Shown here in pieces: positions 44,143-54,588 of a DNA stretch of 64,000 bases (within the stretch, counting starts at the first letter, position 1; each line of letters begins with the position of its first letter). Both the position numbers and the translations under genes were made by a program. Source of the stretch: Streptomyces sp. BV286 (lineage in GTDB: Bacteria; Actinomycetota; Actinomycetes; Streptomycetales; Streptomycetaceae); NCBI RefSeq assembly GCF_019090165.1, contig NZ_JAHRIB010000100.1, positions 62,001-126,000 on the forward strand. Direction: 5' to 3'. The notes beneath the pieces are model-generated. The model was not told the origin of the DNA. It was given only the letters and a program-made list of their open reading frames with translations, and made no database searches.

Positions 44143-44574
44143 GCTCGAAGTTCTCCAGAGCTGTCGATCCCGCGGGCCCGGCAGGCCGGGGTGTTGCGGT
44201 CGGGTCACGGGGGTTACGGCGATGTTCTCGCGATGAGATTAGTCCGCACCGGCAGGACCGTTCACAAGTACCGGAGTTGAGTTCCCATCACGCTGCGAAA
44301 CCAGGTGCGGACGCACCGAAAGACCGACAGTGGAATGTTTCGTACAGCGTTCCATGAATCGGGACACAAGGGCGTGCCCCGCATCTGCGAAATGGCGCCC
44401 CAGCCACACCGTAGCCCCCCTGTCGACCCCCCGCGGAGTGGTAAAGCTCACACTCCCAACTGGTCCGGGGAGCGCCGGAATTCAGCCATCCGAGGCGGGC
44501 GGACGGCTGTCGAATTATTCCGGTGCTGTGGCCATGCAGTTTTTCGCATTCATTCGTGCACCGTGGGTGAACGA
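44143..44574. other. Intergenic region upstream of the binding-protein pair
   Basis: About 430 bases without a supported gene. It should contain the promoter for the two binding-protein genes and the 3' end of the HAD gene transcript. A short inverted repeat, TGGAATG...CGTTCCA (44331-44354), could be an operator. The region 44500-44580 is A/T-richer than average. Short open frames here have no family resemblance and were not accepted. Confidence 0.5.
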
Positions 44575-45276
44575 TTAGCGCTTTTCCGTCATCAGGCCTC
44601 GTAGAAATGGCAGGTCGACCTGTTCCAGGGAGGTCACGACGGTGCGCCGGACGGCCGGAGTGATCGGCGCCACCGACGGCACGGCCACGACGTGGCAGCC
44701 CGCGGCCTCGGCGGCGGCCACTCCTGTCGCGGTGTCCTCGATGACCGCGCACCTGGCCGGATCCGCGCCGAGCCCGGCGGCCGCGAGCAGATACGGGTCG
44801 GGGAAGGGCTTGGTGCGCGCCACCTCGTCGCCCGCGATGGTGAGTGCGAAGTTCTGGGCACCGAGCGCCACCAGGACGCGGTCGATGATGCGTCGGTGGG
44901 AGGCAGAGACCAGCGCCGTGGGGATCCGGTGGGCGGCGAGCTCGGCCAGGAGTCGCGCGGCGCCCGGCATGAGCGGCAGGTCCCGGCCGATGCGGTCCTC
45001 GAACCCGTCGTTGAGCAGCACCATGAGCTCGGCGAGGGGGATGCGGGCGCCGGTGGCCTCGATGAGGAAGCCGGCACTGCGCGTCATGGGGCCGCCGACG
45101 ACCACGTGGCGCCACGAGTCGTCCAGCGCGTGGCCGAGCCGGGCGAACACCTCGACCTCGGCGTCCCACCAGAAGCCCTCGGTGTCGACCAGGGTGCCGT
45201 CCATGTCGAGCAGCACGGCCTGGAGTGCGGAGCCCTCGGCCGTTTGGGTACCTAGTGCGGGGACCGTACTGGTCAT
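44575..45276 (-). CDS. HAD-superfamily phosphatase (beta-phosphoglucomutase-like)
   Basis: A 233-residue HAD hydrolase, ATG at 45276 with GGAGG nine bases upstream. Motif I is LLDMDGTLVDTE, motif II TALVSASHRR, motif III EVARTKPFPDPYLLAAAGLG and motif IV AVIEDTATGVAAAEAAG. The C1 cap between motifs I and II places it with phosphoglycolate phosphatase/beta-phosphoglucomutase-like enzymes. Substrate unknown. Located downstream of metH behind a terminator hairpin. Confidence 0.94.
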   Translation of the reverse strand: MTSTVPALGTQTAEGSALQAVLLDMDGTLVDTEGFWWDAEVEVFARLGHALDDSWRHVVVGGPMTRSAGFLIEATGARIPLAELMVLLNDGFEDRIGRDLPLMPGAARLLAELAAHRIPTALVSASHRRIIDRVLVALGAQNFALTIAGDEVARTKPFPDPYLLAAAGLGADPARCAVIEDTATGVAAAEAAGCHVVAVPSVAPITPAVRRTVVTSLEQVDLPFLRGLMTEKR

Positions 45277-45418
45277 ATAGGCGCACCTCCGTGAGGGACG
45301 AGAAGGCCGGCCCCCAGAAGGGAACCGGCCTGCACTGGACCGACAAGTGTACGTCGCCGCCGGAGGAAGTTCCTGTTGGAACGGACGAGAGCCCTCTGCG
45401 AGGGCCTTCGGGAGGGGC

Positions 45419-45446
45419 CGTGGGGCGCCGTCGAGAGCGCCCCACG
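45419..45446 (-). terminator. Terminator after metH
   Basis: CGTGGGGCGC (45419-45428) and GCGCCCCACG (45437-45446) form a 10-bp perfect stem with an 8-base loop, 18 nt after the metH stop on the minus strand. No clear U-tract follows. Confidence 0.7.
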
Positions 45447-45464
45447 ACCCACGTGGACCCCGGC

Positions 45465-48400
45465 TCAGCGCGCGTTGAAGTACTTCGCCTCCGGGTGGTG
45501 GATGACGATCGCGTCGGTGGACTGTTCCGGGTGGAGCTGGAACTCCTCGGAGAGGTGGACGCCGATCCGCTCGGGCTCCAGGAGGCGGGCGATCTTGGCG
45601 CGGTCCTCCAGGTCCGGGCAGGCGCCGTAGCCGAGCGAGAAGCGGGCGCCGCGGTACTTGAGCGCGAACATGTCCTCGACGTCGGCCGGGTCCTCGCCGG
45701 CGAAGCCGAGCTCCGAACGCACGCGCGCGTGCCAGTACTCGGCGAGGGCCTCGGCCAACTGGACGGACAGGCCGTGCAGTTCGAGGTAGTCGCGGTAGGA
45801 GTTCGACTCGAAGAGCTTCGCCGTCTCCTCGCCGATCCGGGAGCCGACGGTGACGACCTGGAGGCCCACGACGTCCGTCTCGCCGGACTCCTCGGGCCGG
45901 AAGAAGTCGGCGAGGCACAGCCGGCGGCCGCGGCGCTGGCGCGGGAAGGTGAAGCGGGTCCGTTCGTTGCCCTGCTCGTCCAGGAGGATCAGGTCGTCGT
46001 CCTTGGACACACACGGGAAGTAGCCGTAGACGACGGCCGCCTCCAGCAGGTTCCCGGTCTGCAGCTGGTCGAGGAGGCCGCGCAGCCGCGGCCTGCCCTC
46101 GGTCTCCACCAGCTCCTCGTACGTCGGCCCGTCACCCGTGCGGGCCTGCTTGAGGCCCCACTGGCCCTTGAACAGCGCGCCCTCGTCGAGCCAGGACGCG
46201 TACTCCTTGAGCTGGATCCCCTTGATGACACGGGTGCCCCAGAAGGGCGGCTGAGGCACGGGGTTGTCGGTGGCCACGTCGGAGCGGACGGCGCCCTCCT
46301 CGGGCCGTTCCTCGGCGACGGGCTGGGCGGTGGCCCTGACCCGGCGCTGCTTCAGCTCCGGCAGGCTCGCCCCGGGCACGCCCCGCTTGACCGCGATCAG
46401 CGCGTCCATCAGGCGCAGGCCCTCGAACGCGTCGCGGGCGTAGCGGACCTCGCCCTCGTAGATCTCGTGCAGGTCCTGCTCGACGTACGCCCGGGTCAGG
46501 GCGGCGCCGCCGAGGATCACCGGGTAGTCGGCGGCCAGCTTGCGCTGGTTGAGCTCCTCCAGGTTCTCCTTCATGATCACCGTGGACTTGACCAGCAGTC
46601 CGGACATCCCGATGACGTCCGCCCGGTGTTCCCTGGCGGCCTCCAGGATCGCGGAGACGGGCTGCTTGATGCCGAGGTTGACCACGGTGTAGCCGTTGTT
46701 GGACAGGATGATGTCGACGAGGTTCTTGCCGATGTCGTGCACGTCGCCGCGCACGGTGGCGAGCACGATGGTGCCCTTGCCCTCGTCGTCGGTCTTCTCC
46801 ATGTGCGGCTCCAGGTGGGCGACCGCGGTCTTCATGACCTCGGCCGACTGGAGCACGAACGGCAGTTGCATCTGGCCGGAGCCGAACAGTTCACCGACGA
46901 CCTTCATGCCGTCCAGCAGCGTCTCGTTGACGATGTCGAGGGCGGGGCGCTCCCGGAGGGCGTCCTCCAGGTCCTGTTCGAGGCCGTTCTTCTCGCCGTC
47001 GATGATGCGCCGCTTGAGGCGCTCGTCCAGGGGCAGGGCCGCCAGTTCCTCGGCCCGGCCCGCCTTGAGGGACTTGGTGGTGGCGCCCTCGAAGAGGGCC
47101 ATCAGCTTCTGCAGCGGGTCGTAGCCCTCGCGGCGGCGGTCGTAGATGAGGTCGAGGGCGGTGGTGACCTGCTCCTCGTCGAAGCGGGCGATCGGCAGGA
47201 TCTTGGAGGCGTGCACGATCGCCGAGTCGAGGCCCGCCTTGACGCACTCGTCGAGGAAGACCGAGTTGAGCAGGACGCGCGCGGCCGGGTTGAGGCCGAA
47301 GGAGATGTTCGACAGGCCCAGCGTGGTCTGCACGTCCGGGTGGCGTTCCTTGAGCCGCCGGATCGCCTCGATCGTGGCGATGCCGTCGCCGCGGGACTCC
47401 TCCTGGCCGGTACAGATGGTGAAGGTCAGGGTGTCGATGAGGATGTCCGACTCGTGGATGCCCCAGTTGCCGGTGAGGTCCTCGATGAGCCGCTCGGCGA
47501 TCGCCACCTTCGTCTCGGGTGTGCGGGCCTGCCCCTCCTCGTCGATGGTCAGGGCGATCAGTGCGGCGCCGTGCTCCTGCGCGAGCTTCGTGACCTTCGC
47601 GAACCGGGACTCGGGGCCGTCGCCGTCCTCGTAGTTGACCGAGTTGATGACCGCGCGGCCACCGAGCTTCTCCAGCCCGGCGCGGATCACGGGGACTTCG
47701 GTGGAGTCGAGCACGATCGGCAGGGTGGAGGCGGTCGCGAAGCGGCCGGCCAGTTCCTCCATGTCGGCGACGCCGTCGCGGCCCACGTAGTCGACGCACA
47801 GGTCGAGCATGTGCGCGCCCTCGCGGATCTGGTCGCGGGCCATCTCCACGCAGTCGTCCCAGCGGCCCTCCAGCATGGCCTCGCGGAACTTCTTGGAACC
47901 GTTGGCGTTCGTGCGCTCACCGATCGCCATGTACGCGGTGTCCTGGCGGAAGGGCACGGTCTGGTAGAGCGAGGCGGCGCCCGGCTCGGGGCGCGGGGTG
48001 CGGGGCGCCGGCGTCAGGCCCCGTACGCGCTCGACGACCTGCCGCAGGTGTTCGGGGGTCGTGCCGCAGCAGCCGCCGATCAGGGAGAGGCCGTACTCAG
48101 TGACGAACGTCTCCTGGGCGTCGGCCAGTTCGGGCGGGGTCAGCGGGTAGTGGGCGCCGTTCTTGCCGAGGACCGGGAGGCCCGCGTTCGGCATGCAGGA
48201 CAGCGGGATCCGGGAGTGGCGGGCCAGGTAGCGCAGGTGCTCGCTCATCTCGGCGGGCCCGGTGGCGCAGTTGAGGCCGATCATGTCGATGCCGAGCGGC
48301 TCGAGCGCGGTGAGCGCGGCGCCGATCTCCGAGCCGAGAAGCATGGTGCCGGTGGTCTCGACGGTCACGGAGACGATCAGCGGCAGGTCGGCGCCGAGGG

Positions 48401-48992
48401 CCTCCAGGGCCCGGCGGGCGCCGAGCACGGACGCCTTGGTCTGCAGGAGGTCCTGGGTGGTCTCCACGAGCAGCGCGTCGGCGCCGCCGACGATCATTCC
48501 CTCGGCGTTCCGCTGGTAGGCGTCCCGCAGGAGGGTGTACGGGGCGTGACCGAGCGTCGGCAGTTTGGTGCCGGGGCCCATGGAGCCGAGGACCCAGCGC
48601 TGCTGTCCGGTCGAGGCGGTGAACTCGTCGGCGACCTCGCGGGCGATGCGGGCACCGGACTCGGAGAGTTCGTAGACGCGGTCGGCGATGTCGTACTCGG
48701 CGAGGGCCGCGTGGTTCGAGCCGAAGGTGTTGGTCTCGACGCAGTCGACGCCCACGGCGAAGTACGCCTCGTGGACGGAGCGCACGATGTCGGGGCGCGT
48801 GAGGTTCAGGATCTCGTTGCAGCCCTCGAGGTTCTCGAAGTCCTCGAGGGTCGGGTCCTGCGCCTGGAGCATCGTGCCCATCGCGCCGTCCGCCACCACC
48901 ACCCGGGTGGCGAGCGCCTCGCGAAGGGCGTCTGTTCGGGTCCGGCTGTAGGCGGAGTCGGACGGAAGGGACGGGTTCGGCAACGAGGCCAT
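45465..48992 (-). CDS. metH: Cobalamin-dependent methionine synthase
   Basis: A 1175-residue, four-module enzyme from the ATG at 48992 with GGGAG upstream. Homocysteine module: VVVADGAMGTMLQ, GLNCATGP and IGGCCGTTPEHL (zinc cysteines). Methyltetrahydrofolate module: MAIGERTNANGSKKFREAM and LDLCVDYVGRDG. Cobalamin module: VRGDVHDIGKNLVDIILSNNGY with the lower-ligand His of DxHxxG. Reactivation module at the C-terminus, ending in HPEAKYFNAR. It transfers methyl from methyltetrahydrofolate to homocysteine. No B12 riboswitch is apparent in the short leader. Divergent from gylR. Confidence 0.97.
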   Translation of the reverse strand: MASLPNPSLPSDSAYSRTRTDALREALATRVVVADGAMGTMLQAQDPTLEDFENLEGCNEILNLTRPDIVRSVHEAYFAVGVDCVETNTFGSNHAALAEYDIADRVYELSESGARIAREVADEFTASTGQQRWVLGSMGPGTKLPTLGHAPYTLLRDAYQRNAEGMIVGGADALLVETTQDLLQTKASVLGARRALEALGADLPLIVSVTVETTGTMLLGSEIGAALTALEPLGIDMIGLNCATGPAEMSEHLRYLARHSRIPLSCMPNAGLPVLGKNGAHYPLTPPELADAQETFVTEYGLSLIGGCCGTTPEHLRQVVERVRGLTPAPRTPRPEPGAASLYQTVPFRQDTAYMAIGERTNANGSKKFREAMLEGRWDDCVEMARDQIREGAHMLDLCVDYVGRDGVADMEELAGRFATASTLPIVLDSTEVPVIRAGLEKLGGRAVINSVNYEDGDGPESRFAKVTKLAQEHGAALIALTIDEEGQARTPETKVAIAERLIEDLTGNWGIHESDILIDTLTFTICTGQEESRGDGIATIEAIRRLKERHPDVQTTLGLSNISFGLNPAARVLLNSVFLDECVKAGLDSAIVHASKILPIARFDEEQVTTALDLIYDRRREGYDPLQKLMALFEGATTKSLKAGRAEELAALPLDERLKRRIIDGEKNGLEQDLEDALRERPALDIVNETLLDGMKVVGELFGSGQMQLPFVLQSAEVMKTAVAHLEPHMEKTDDEGKGTIVLATVRGDVHDIGKNLVDIILSNNGYTVVNLGIKQPVSAILEAAREHRADVIGMSGLLVKSTVIMKENLEELNQRKLAADYPVILGGAALTRAYVEQDLHEIYEGEVRYARDAFEGLRLMDALIAVKRGVPGASLPELKQRRVRATAQPVAEERPEEGAVRSDVATDNPVPQPPFWGTRVIKGIQLKEYASWLDEGALFKGQWGLKQARTGDGPTYEELVETEGRPRLRGLLDQLQTGNLLEAAVVYGYFPCVSKDDDLILLDEQGNERTRFTFPRQRRGRRLCLADFFRPEESGETDVVGLQVVTVGSRIGEETAKLFESNSYRDYLELHGLSVQLAEALAEYWHARVRSELGFAGEDPADVEDMFALKYRGARFSLGYGACPDLEDRAKIARLLEPERIGVHLSEEFQLHPEQSTDAIVIHHPEAKYFNAR

Positions 48993-49194
48993 GGAAGATG
49001 CTCCCTGGAGTGCGACGGCTGTCGGCTTTGCGCTTCTCATGGAAGGCACACGCCGTCAGGGTAGCCCGCGGTGGGGCCCGGGGGTCAGGGGCGTCCACGG
49101 GACGGACGGGCGATCCGTACCCGGCACCGGCCGTGACGCGTTCGCAAACTCCTCACGACCACCCATTAGCGGGAGGTCGACGCCGACCGGTAAT

Positions 49195-49211
49195 GTTCGA
49201 CATTGCCGAAC
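49195..49211. promoter_or_regulatory. Putative GylR operator upstream of gylR
   Basis: GTTCGACATTGCCGAAC, a 17-bp imperfect palindrome (GTTCG...CGAAC arms) 54 bp before the gylR start. The same sequence, inverted, recurs with 15 of 17 matches at 50278-50294 in front of glpF, which is what an autoregulated local repressor would give. Confidence 0.75.
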
Positions 49212-49264
49212 GGTGGCAGCGAAGCGCCGACCGACGGTCCAAGGGGACGGAGGGCAGGACGGCG

Positions 49265-50029
49265 ATGGCACGGAACATCCAGTCGCTCGAACGGGCGGCC
49301 GCGATGCTGCGGCTGCTCGCGGGCGGGGAGCGGCGGCTCGGCCTGTCGGACATCGCCTCGTCGCTGGGCCTGGCCAAGGGCACGGCCCACGGGATACTGC
49401 GCACGCTGCAGCAGGAGGGTTTCGTCGAGCAGGACGGTGCCTCCGGCCGCTACCAGCTGGGCGCGGAGCTGCTGCGTCTGGGGACGACCTATCTCGATGT
49501 GCACGAACTGCGGGCACGCGCCCTGGTGTGGACCGACGACCTGGCCCGCTCCAGCGGTGAGAGCGTCTACCTGGGAGTGCTGCACCAGCAGGGCGTACTG
49601 ATCGTGCACCACGTGTTCCGGCCCGACGACAGCCGGCAGGTGCTGGAGGTCGGGGCCATGCAGCCGCTGCACTCCACCGCCCTGGGCAAGGTCCTGTCCG
49701 CCTACGACCCGGTGGCGCACAGCGAGGTACTGGAGGCCGAGCGCCAGGAGTTCACGGTGCGCACGACGATCGCGCCCGAGGCGTTCGAGGGCGTCCTCGA
49801 CCTCACCCGCGCGCGCGGGTACGCGGACGACGTGGAGGAGACCTGGACGGGGGTGGCCTCGGTGGCCGCGCCGATCCACAACCAGCGGCGGATGCCCGTC
49901 GGCGCGGTGGGCGTCACGGGGGCGGTGGAGCGCGTCTGCAAGGACGGCGAACTGCGTCCCGAGCTGATCGCCGCCGTTCGCGACTGTGCCCGCGCGGTGT
50001 CCAGGGATCTGGGCGCCGGGCGGTTCTGA
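49265..50029 (+). CDS. gylR: IclR-family glycerol operon regulator GylR
   Basis: A 254-residue IclR protein from the ATG at 49265. The N-terminal winged HTH is SLERAAAMLRLLAGGERRLGLSDIASSLGLAKGTAHGILRTLQQEGFVEQDG; the effector domain includes HSTALGKVLSAYDP and IHNQRRMPVGAVGVTGAVERV. In Streptomyces coelicolor GylR represses the glycerol operon and its own gene, with glycerol-3-phosphate as the probable inducer. Followed by a 22-bp-stem terminator and then glpF. Confidence 0.95.
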   Translation: MARNIQSLERAAAMLRLLAGGERRLGLSDIASSLGLAKGTAHGILRTLQQEGFVEQDGASGRYQLGAELLRLGTTYLDVHELRARALVWTDDLARSSGESVYLGVLHQQGVLIVHHVFRPDDSRQVLEVGAMQPLHSTALGKVLSAYDPVAHSEVLEAERQEFTVRTTIAPEAFEGVLDLTRARGYADDVEETWTGVASVAAPIHNQRRMPVGAVGVTGAVERVCKDGELRPELIAAVRDCARAVSRDLGAGRF

Positions 50030-50086
50030 GGTCCGTCCGCGCGGTCCGGGCCCGTCCGGGACGCCCGGGAGTCCGCAACCGGGATC

Positions 50087-50133
50087 GCACGGAGAAGGCC
50101 GGTACGTCGATGACGTACCGGCCTTCTCCGTGC
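50087..50133 (+). terminator. gylR terminator with a 22-bp stem
   Basis: GCACGGAGAAGGCCGGTACGTC is followed by GAT and its exact reverse complement (50112-50133). A very stable hairpin 58 nt after the gylR stop. No long U-tract, as is common in Streptomyces. Confidence 0.88.
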
Positions 50134-50277
50134 CCCGCCGACCACAGGACGTGCCTGCTCGGACGCGGTGCGCGGCCGTTTTCGTGATCGATAGGTCACA
50201 GCAATCAATAACGATCGCGCTTTCGATAACAGAGGCCTTGACGAGGTGGTAACGGCGGAGCGAGACTCGCGTCCATC

Positions 50278-50334
50278 GGTCGGCATTGTCGAACACCTAC
50301 CGGCAATACGCGTTAGAGTGTGACAATGCCACGG
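50278..50334 (+). promoter_or_regulatory. GylR-like operator array before glpF
   Basis: The full site at 50278-50294 (GGTCGGCATTGTCGAAC) matches the inverted gylR site at 15/17 positions. A half-site (CGGCAAT, at 50301) and a third copy (TGACAATGCC, at 50321) follow. If aligned to the same 17-bp frame, the three centres fall at 50286, 50306 and 50326, exactly 20 bp apart, i.e. on one face of the helix. Confidence 0.65.
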
Positions 50335-50420
50335 GCCGGCAAGGACCTCACCTGAGGTCGCGGACCACCGGAGGGACCCGGGGTTCGGCTTCCCCTGGAC
50401 GAAGGACAAAGGAGTCGCGG

Positions 50421-51209
50421 GTGTCCAGCTCCGACATCTTCATCGGCGAGACCATCGGTACCGCCATACTCATCCTGCTCGGCGGTGGCGTGTGCGCCGC
50501 CGTCACGCTGAAGGCCTCCAAGGCGCGCAACGCCGGGTGGCTCGCCATCACCTTCGGGTGGGGCTTCGCGGTGCTGACCGCCGTCTACACGTCGGCGCCT
50601 CTCTCCGGCGCCCACCTGAACCCGGCCGTGACCCTCGCGATCGCCATCAAGGACGACGCCTGGAGCAACGTCCTGACCTACTGGTCGGGCCAGCTCCTCG
50701 GCGCCATGATCGGTGCGGCGCTCGTGTGGGTCGCGTACTACGGACAGTTCCTCGCACACCTCACCGACCGCGAGATCGTGGGCGGCCCCGGTACGCAGGA
50801 CACCAAGTCCGTGGAGGCACGGGAGGCCAAGGCCGGCCCGGTGCTCGGCGTCTTCTCCACCGGCCCGGAGGTCCGGGTCGCGTGGCAGAACGTCGCCACG
50901 GAGATCATCGGCACGGTCGTGCTGGTGCTCGCCGTCCTCACGCAGGGCCTCAACGACAGCGGCAAGGGTCTCGGCACCCTGGGCGCGCTGATCACCGCCC
51001 TCGTGGTCGTCAGCATCGGCCTCTCGCTCGGTGGCCCGACGGGATACGCGATCAACCCGGCCCGTGACCTCGGTCCGCGCATCGTGCACGCCCTGCTGCC
51101 CCTGCCCAACAAGGGCGGTTCGGACTGGAGCTACGCCTGGGTCCCCGTCGTGGGTCCGCTGATCGGCGGAGCGATCGCCGCAGGCCTCTACAACGTCGCT
51201 TTTGCTTAG
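50421..51209 (+). CDS. glpF: Glycerol uptake facilitator (aquaglyceroporin)
   Basis: A 262-residue MIP-family channel from the GTG at 50421 with GGAG six bases upstream. Six transmembrane helices and the two NPA loops are present: [15 protein letters not shown] and [14 protein letters not shown]; the Asp after the second NPA typifies glycerol-conducting members. A charged loop ([15 protein letters not shown]) separates the halves. First gene of the glycerol catabolic operon. Confidence 0.96.
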   Translation: MSSSDIFIGETIGTAILILLGGGVCAAVTLKASKARNAGWLAITFGWGFAVLTAVYTSAPLSGAHLNPAVTLAIAIKDDAWSNVLTYWSGQLLGAMIGAALVWVAYYGQFLAHLTDREIVGGPGTQDTKSVEAREAKAGPVLGVFSTGPEVRVAWQNVATEIIGTVVLVLAVLTQGLNDSGKGLGTLGALITALVVVSIGLSLGGPTGYAINPARDLGPRIVHALLPLPNKGGSDWSYAWVPVVGPLIGGAIAAGLYNVAFA

Positions 51210-51320
51210 AGCCGTACGTCCGCTTCGAGCCGTACGTCCGCCCGGTGCGTACGTCGGCTCGGGGCCGGAAGCAATCCGCCGTAAGCCAGCCTCTTATCCA
51301 CGGACTTTCAGGAGCACACC

Positions 51321-52859
<1,539 letters not shown>

Positions 52860-52865
52860 TTCGCA

Positions 52866-54491
52866 ATGACCACCCTGCAGAGTGTCCCGGCTCTTGGGAC
52901 GCACCCGGCGGGCGGCTCCGCCGCGTTCACCGTGAAGGCAGTGGGCCGCGCCGAGACCCGCGAGCAGTTGTCCAAGGCGACCTACGACCTCCTGGTGATC
53001 GGTGGCGGGATCCTGGGCATCTCCACCGCCTGGCATGCCGCTCAGTCGGGCCTGCGGGTGGCCCTGGTCGACGCCGGCGACTTCGCCGGCGCGACCTCCT
53101 CCGCCTCCTCCAAGCTTCTCCACGGCGGTCTGCGCTACCTGCAGACCGGCGCGGTGAAGCTGGTGGCGGAGAACCACTTCGAGCGCCGTGCGGTCTCCCG
53201 TCAGGTGGCCCCCCACCTGGCGAATCCGCTCACGTTCTACCTCCCCGTGTACAAGGGCGGGCCGCACGGCGCGGCGAAGCTGGGCGCGGGTGTCTTCGCG
53301 TACTCGGCCCTGTCGGCCTTCGGTGACGGCGTCGGCCATCTGCTGTCGCCGTCGAAGGCCGCGCAGGACGTGCCCGAGTTGCGTACGGACAACCTGAAGG
53401 CCGTGGCCGTCTACGGCGACGACCAGATGAACGACTCCCGCATGGCGCTGATGACGGTCCGCGCGGCCGTCGACTCCGGCGCCACCGTGCTGAACCACGC
53501 CGAGGTCACGGGCCTGCGCTTCACCCGGGGCCGGGTGACCGGTGCGGAGCTCAGGGACCGGCTCTCCGGCGACGAGTTCGGTGTGTCCGCACGTCTCGTG
53601 CTGAACGCGACCGGGCCGTGGGTCGACCACCTGCGCAAGATGGAGGACGAGAACGGGGCGCCGTCCATCCGCCTGTCGAAGGGCGCGCACCTGGTTCTCA
53701 AGCGCACCTCCCCCTGGAAGGCCGCGCTGGCCACCCCGATCGACAAGTACCGCATCACCTTCGCCCTCCCCTGGGAGGACATGCTGCTGCTCGGCACGAC
53801 CGACGAGGAGTACGAGGGCGACCCCGCGGACGTCTCGGTCACCGAGAAGGACATAGCCCAGATCCTGGACGAGGCCGCGTTCTCCATCCGGGACAAGCAG
53901 CTCACCCGTGACCTGATCACGTACTCCTTCGCCGGGCTGCGCGTGCTGCCGGGCGGCCCCGGCGACACGTCGAAGGCCAAGCGGGAGACGGTCGTCACCG
54001 AGGGCCGGGGCGGCATGCTGTCCGTCGCGGGCGGCAAGTGGACGACGTTCCGGCACATCGGCCGGACCGTCATGAAGCAGCTGGAGTCGCTGCCGGGCCG
54101 TCCGCTCGGCGAGGACTTCGAGCCGGTCTCCGCGCTGCCGAAGAAGCTGCCGCTGCCGGGTGTCGCCAACCCGCGCGCGGTCGCGCACCGGCTCCTGGTC
54201 GACGGCTCGGCGCCCGGCCCGCGCATGGGAGCCGACACCGCCAGGCACCTGGCGACGCACTACGGCTCGCTCGCCTTCGACATCGCCCGCCTCGCGAGCG
54301 ACAACCCGGAGCTGGCCGAGCGCGTGCACGAGGACGCTCCCGAGATCTGGGCGCAGGTCGTGTACGCCCGTGACAACGAGTGGGCCGAGACGGCGGACGA
54401 CGTGCTGCGCCGCCGTACGACCCTGACGATCCGCGGGCTCGCGGACGACGAGGTGCGGGGCAAGGTGCAGGACCTGCTCGACAAGAAGTAG
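52866..54491 (+). CDS. glpD: Aerobic glycerol-3-phosphate dehydrogenase
   Basis: A 541-residue FAD flavoprotein. The dinucleotide fold is LLVIGGGILGISTAWHAAQSGLRVALVDAGDF; SKLLHGGLRYLQTG is the GlpD signature. It oxidises glycerol-3-phosphate to dihydroxyacetone phosphate and passes electrons to the quinone pool at the membrane. The extra N-terminal 40 residues are not family-conserved. Last gene of the operon, followed by a 15-bp-stem terminator. Confidence 0.97.
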   Translation: MTTLQSVPALGTHPAGGSAAFTVKAVGRAETREQLSKATYDLLVIGGGILGISTAWHAAQSGLRVALVDAGDFAGATSSASSKLLHGGLRYLQTGAVKLVAENHFERRAVSRQVAPHLANPLTFYLPVYKGGPHGAAKLGAGVFAYSALSAFGDGVGHLLSPSKAAQDVPELRTDNLKAVAVYGDDQMNDSRMALMTVRAAVDSGATVLNHAEVTGLRFTRGRVTGAELRDRLSGDEFGVSARLVLNATGPWVDHLRKMEDENGAPSIRLSKGAHLVLKRTSPWKAALATPIDKYRITFALPWEDMLLLGTTDEEYEGDPADVSVTEKDIAQILDEAAFSIRDKQLTRDLITYSFAGLRVLPGGPGDTSKAKRETVVTEGRGGMLSVAGGKWTTFRHIGRTVMKQLESLPGRPLGEDFEPVSALPKKLPLPGVANPRAVAHRLLVDGSAPGPRMGADTARHLATHYGSLAFDIARLASDNPELAERVHEDAPEIWAQVVYARDNEWAETADDVLRRRTTLTIRGLADDEVRGKVQDLLDKK

Positions 54492-54516
54492 ACCCAGCGC
54501 GGCACAGGGCGTTGGG

Positions 54517-54551
54517 CGAGGGGCGGCTGCCGGACAGGCAGCCGCCCCTCG
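54517..54551. terminator. Bidirectional terminator between glpD and the NACHT gene
   Basis: GAGGGGCGGCTGCC (54518-54531) and GGCAGCCGCCCCTC (54537-54550) pair perfectly, extended by one C-G pair, around the loop GGACA. It lies between convergent ends. Confidence 0.9.
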
Positions 54552-54588
54552 GCGTGCGCGCCCGCCTACCTGCCCGCCTGCCTCCGAG

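Larger units (their letters stand above)
50030..50420 (+). other. gylR-glpF intergenic control region
   Basis: 391 bases without a gene. From left to right: the gylR terminator (50087-50133), an A/T-rich promoter-like tract (50175-50235, with GATCGATAGGTCACAG and CAATAACG), GylR-like boxes at 50278-50334, then the glpF leader. Separate transcription of gylR and the glp genes fits the known organisation in Streptomyces. Confidence 0.7.

Noticed and set aside
44239..44451. A 70-codon minus-strand frame in the gap upstream of the binding-protein genes
   Set aside because: No ribosome site, no family resemblance, and it crosses the likely promoter region.
45225..49064. A 1279-codon plus-strand open frame opposite metH
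   Set aside because: It is antisense to a full-length, well-conserved metH and has the Val/Asp/Gly/Leu-rich composition of an antisense frame in high-GC DNA, without recognisable motifs.
48993..49194. Cobalamin riboswitch upstream of metH
   Set aside because: No B12-box-like sequence or long structured leader could be found; the spacer is short.
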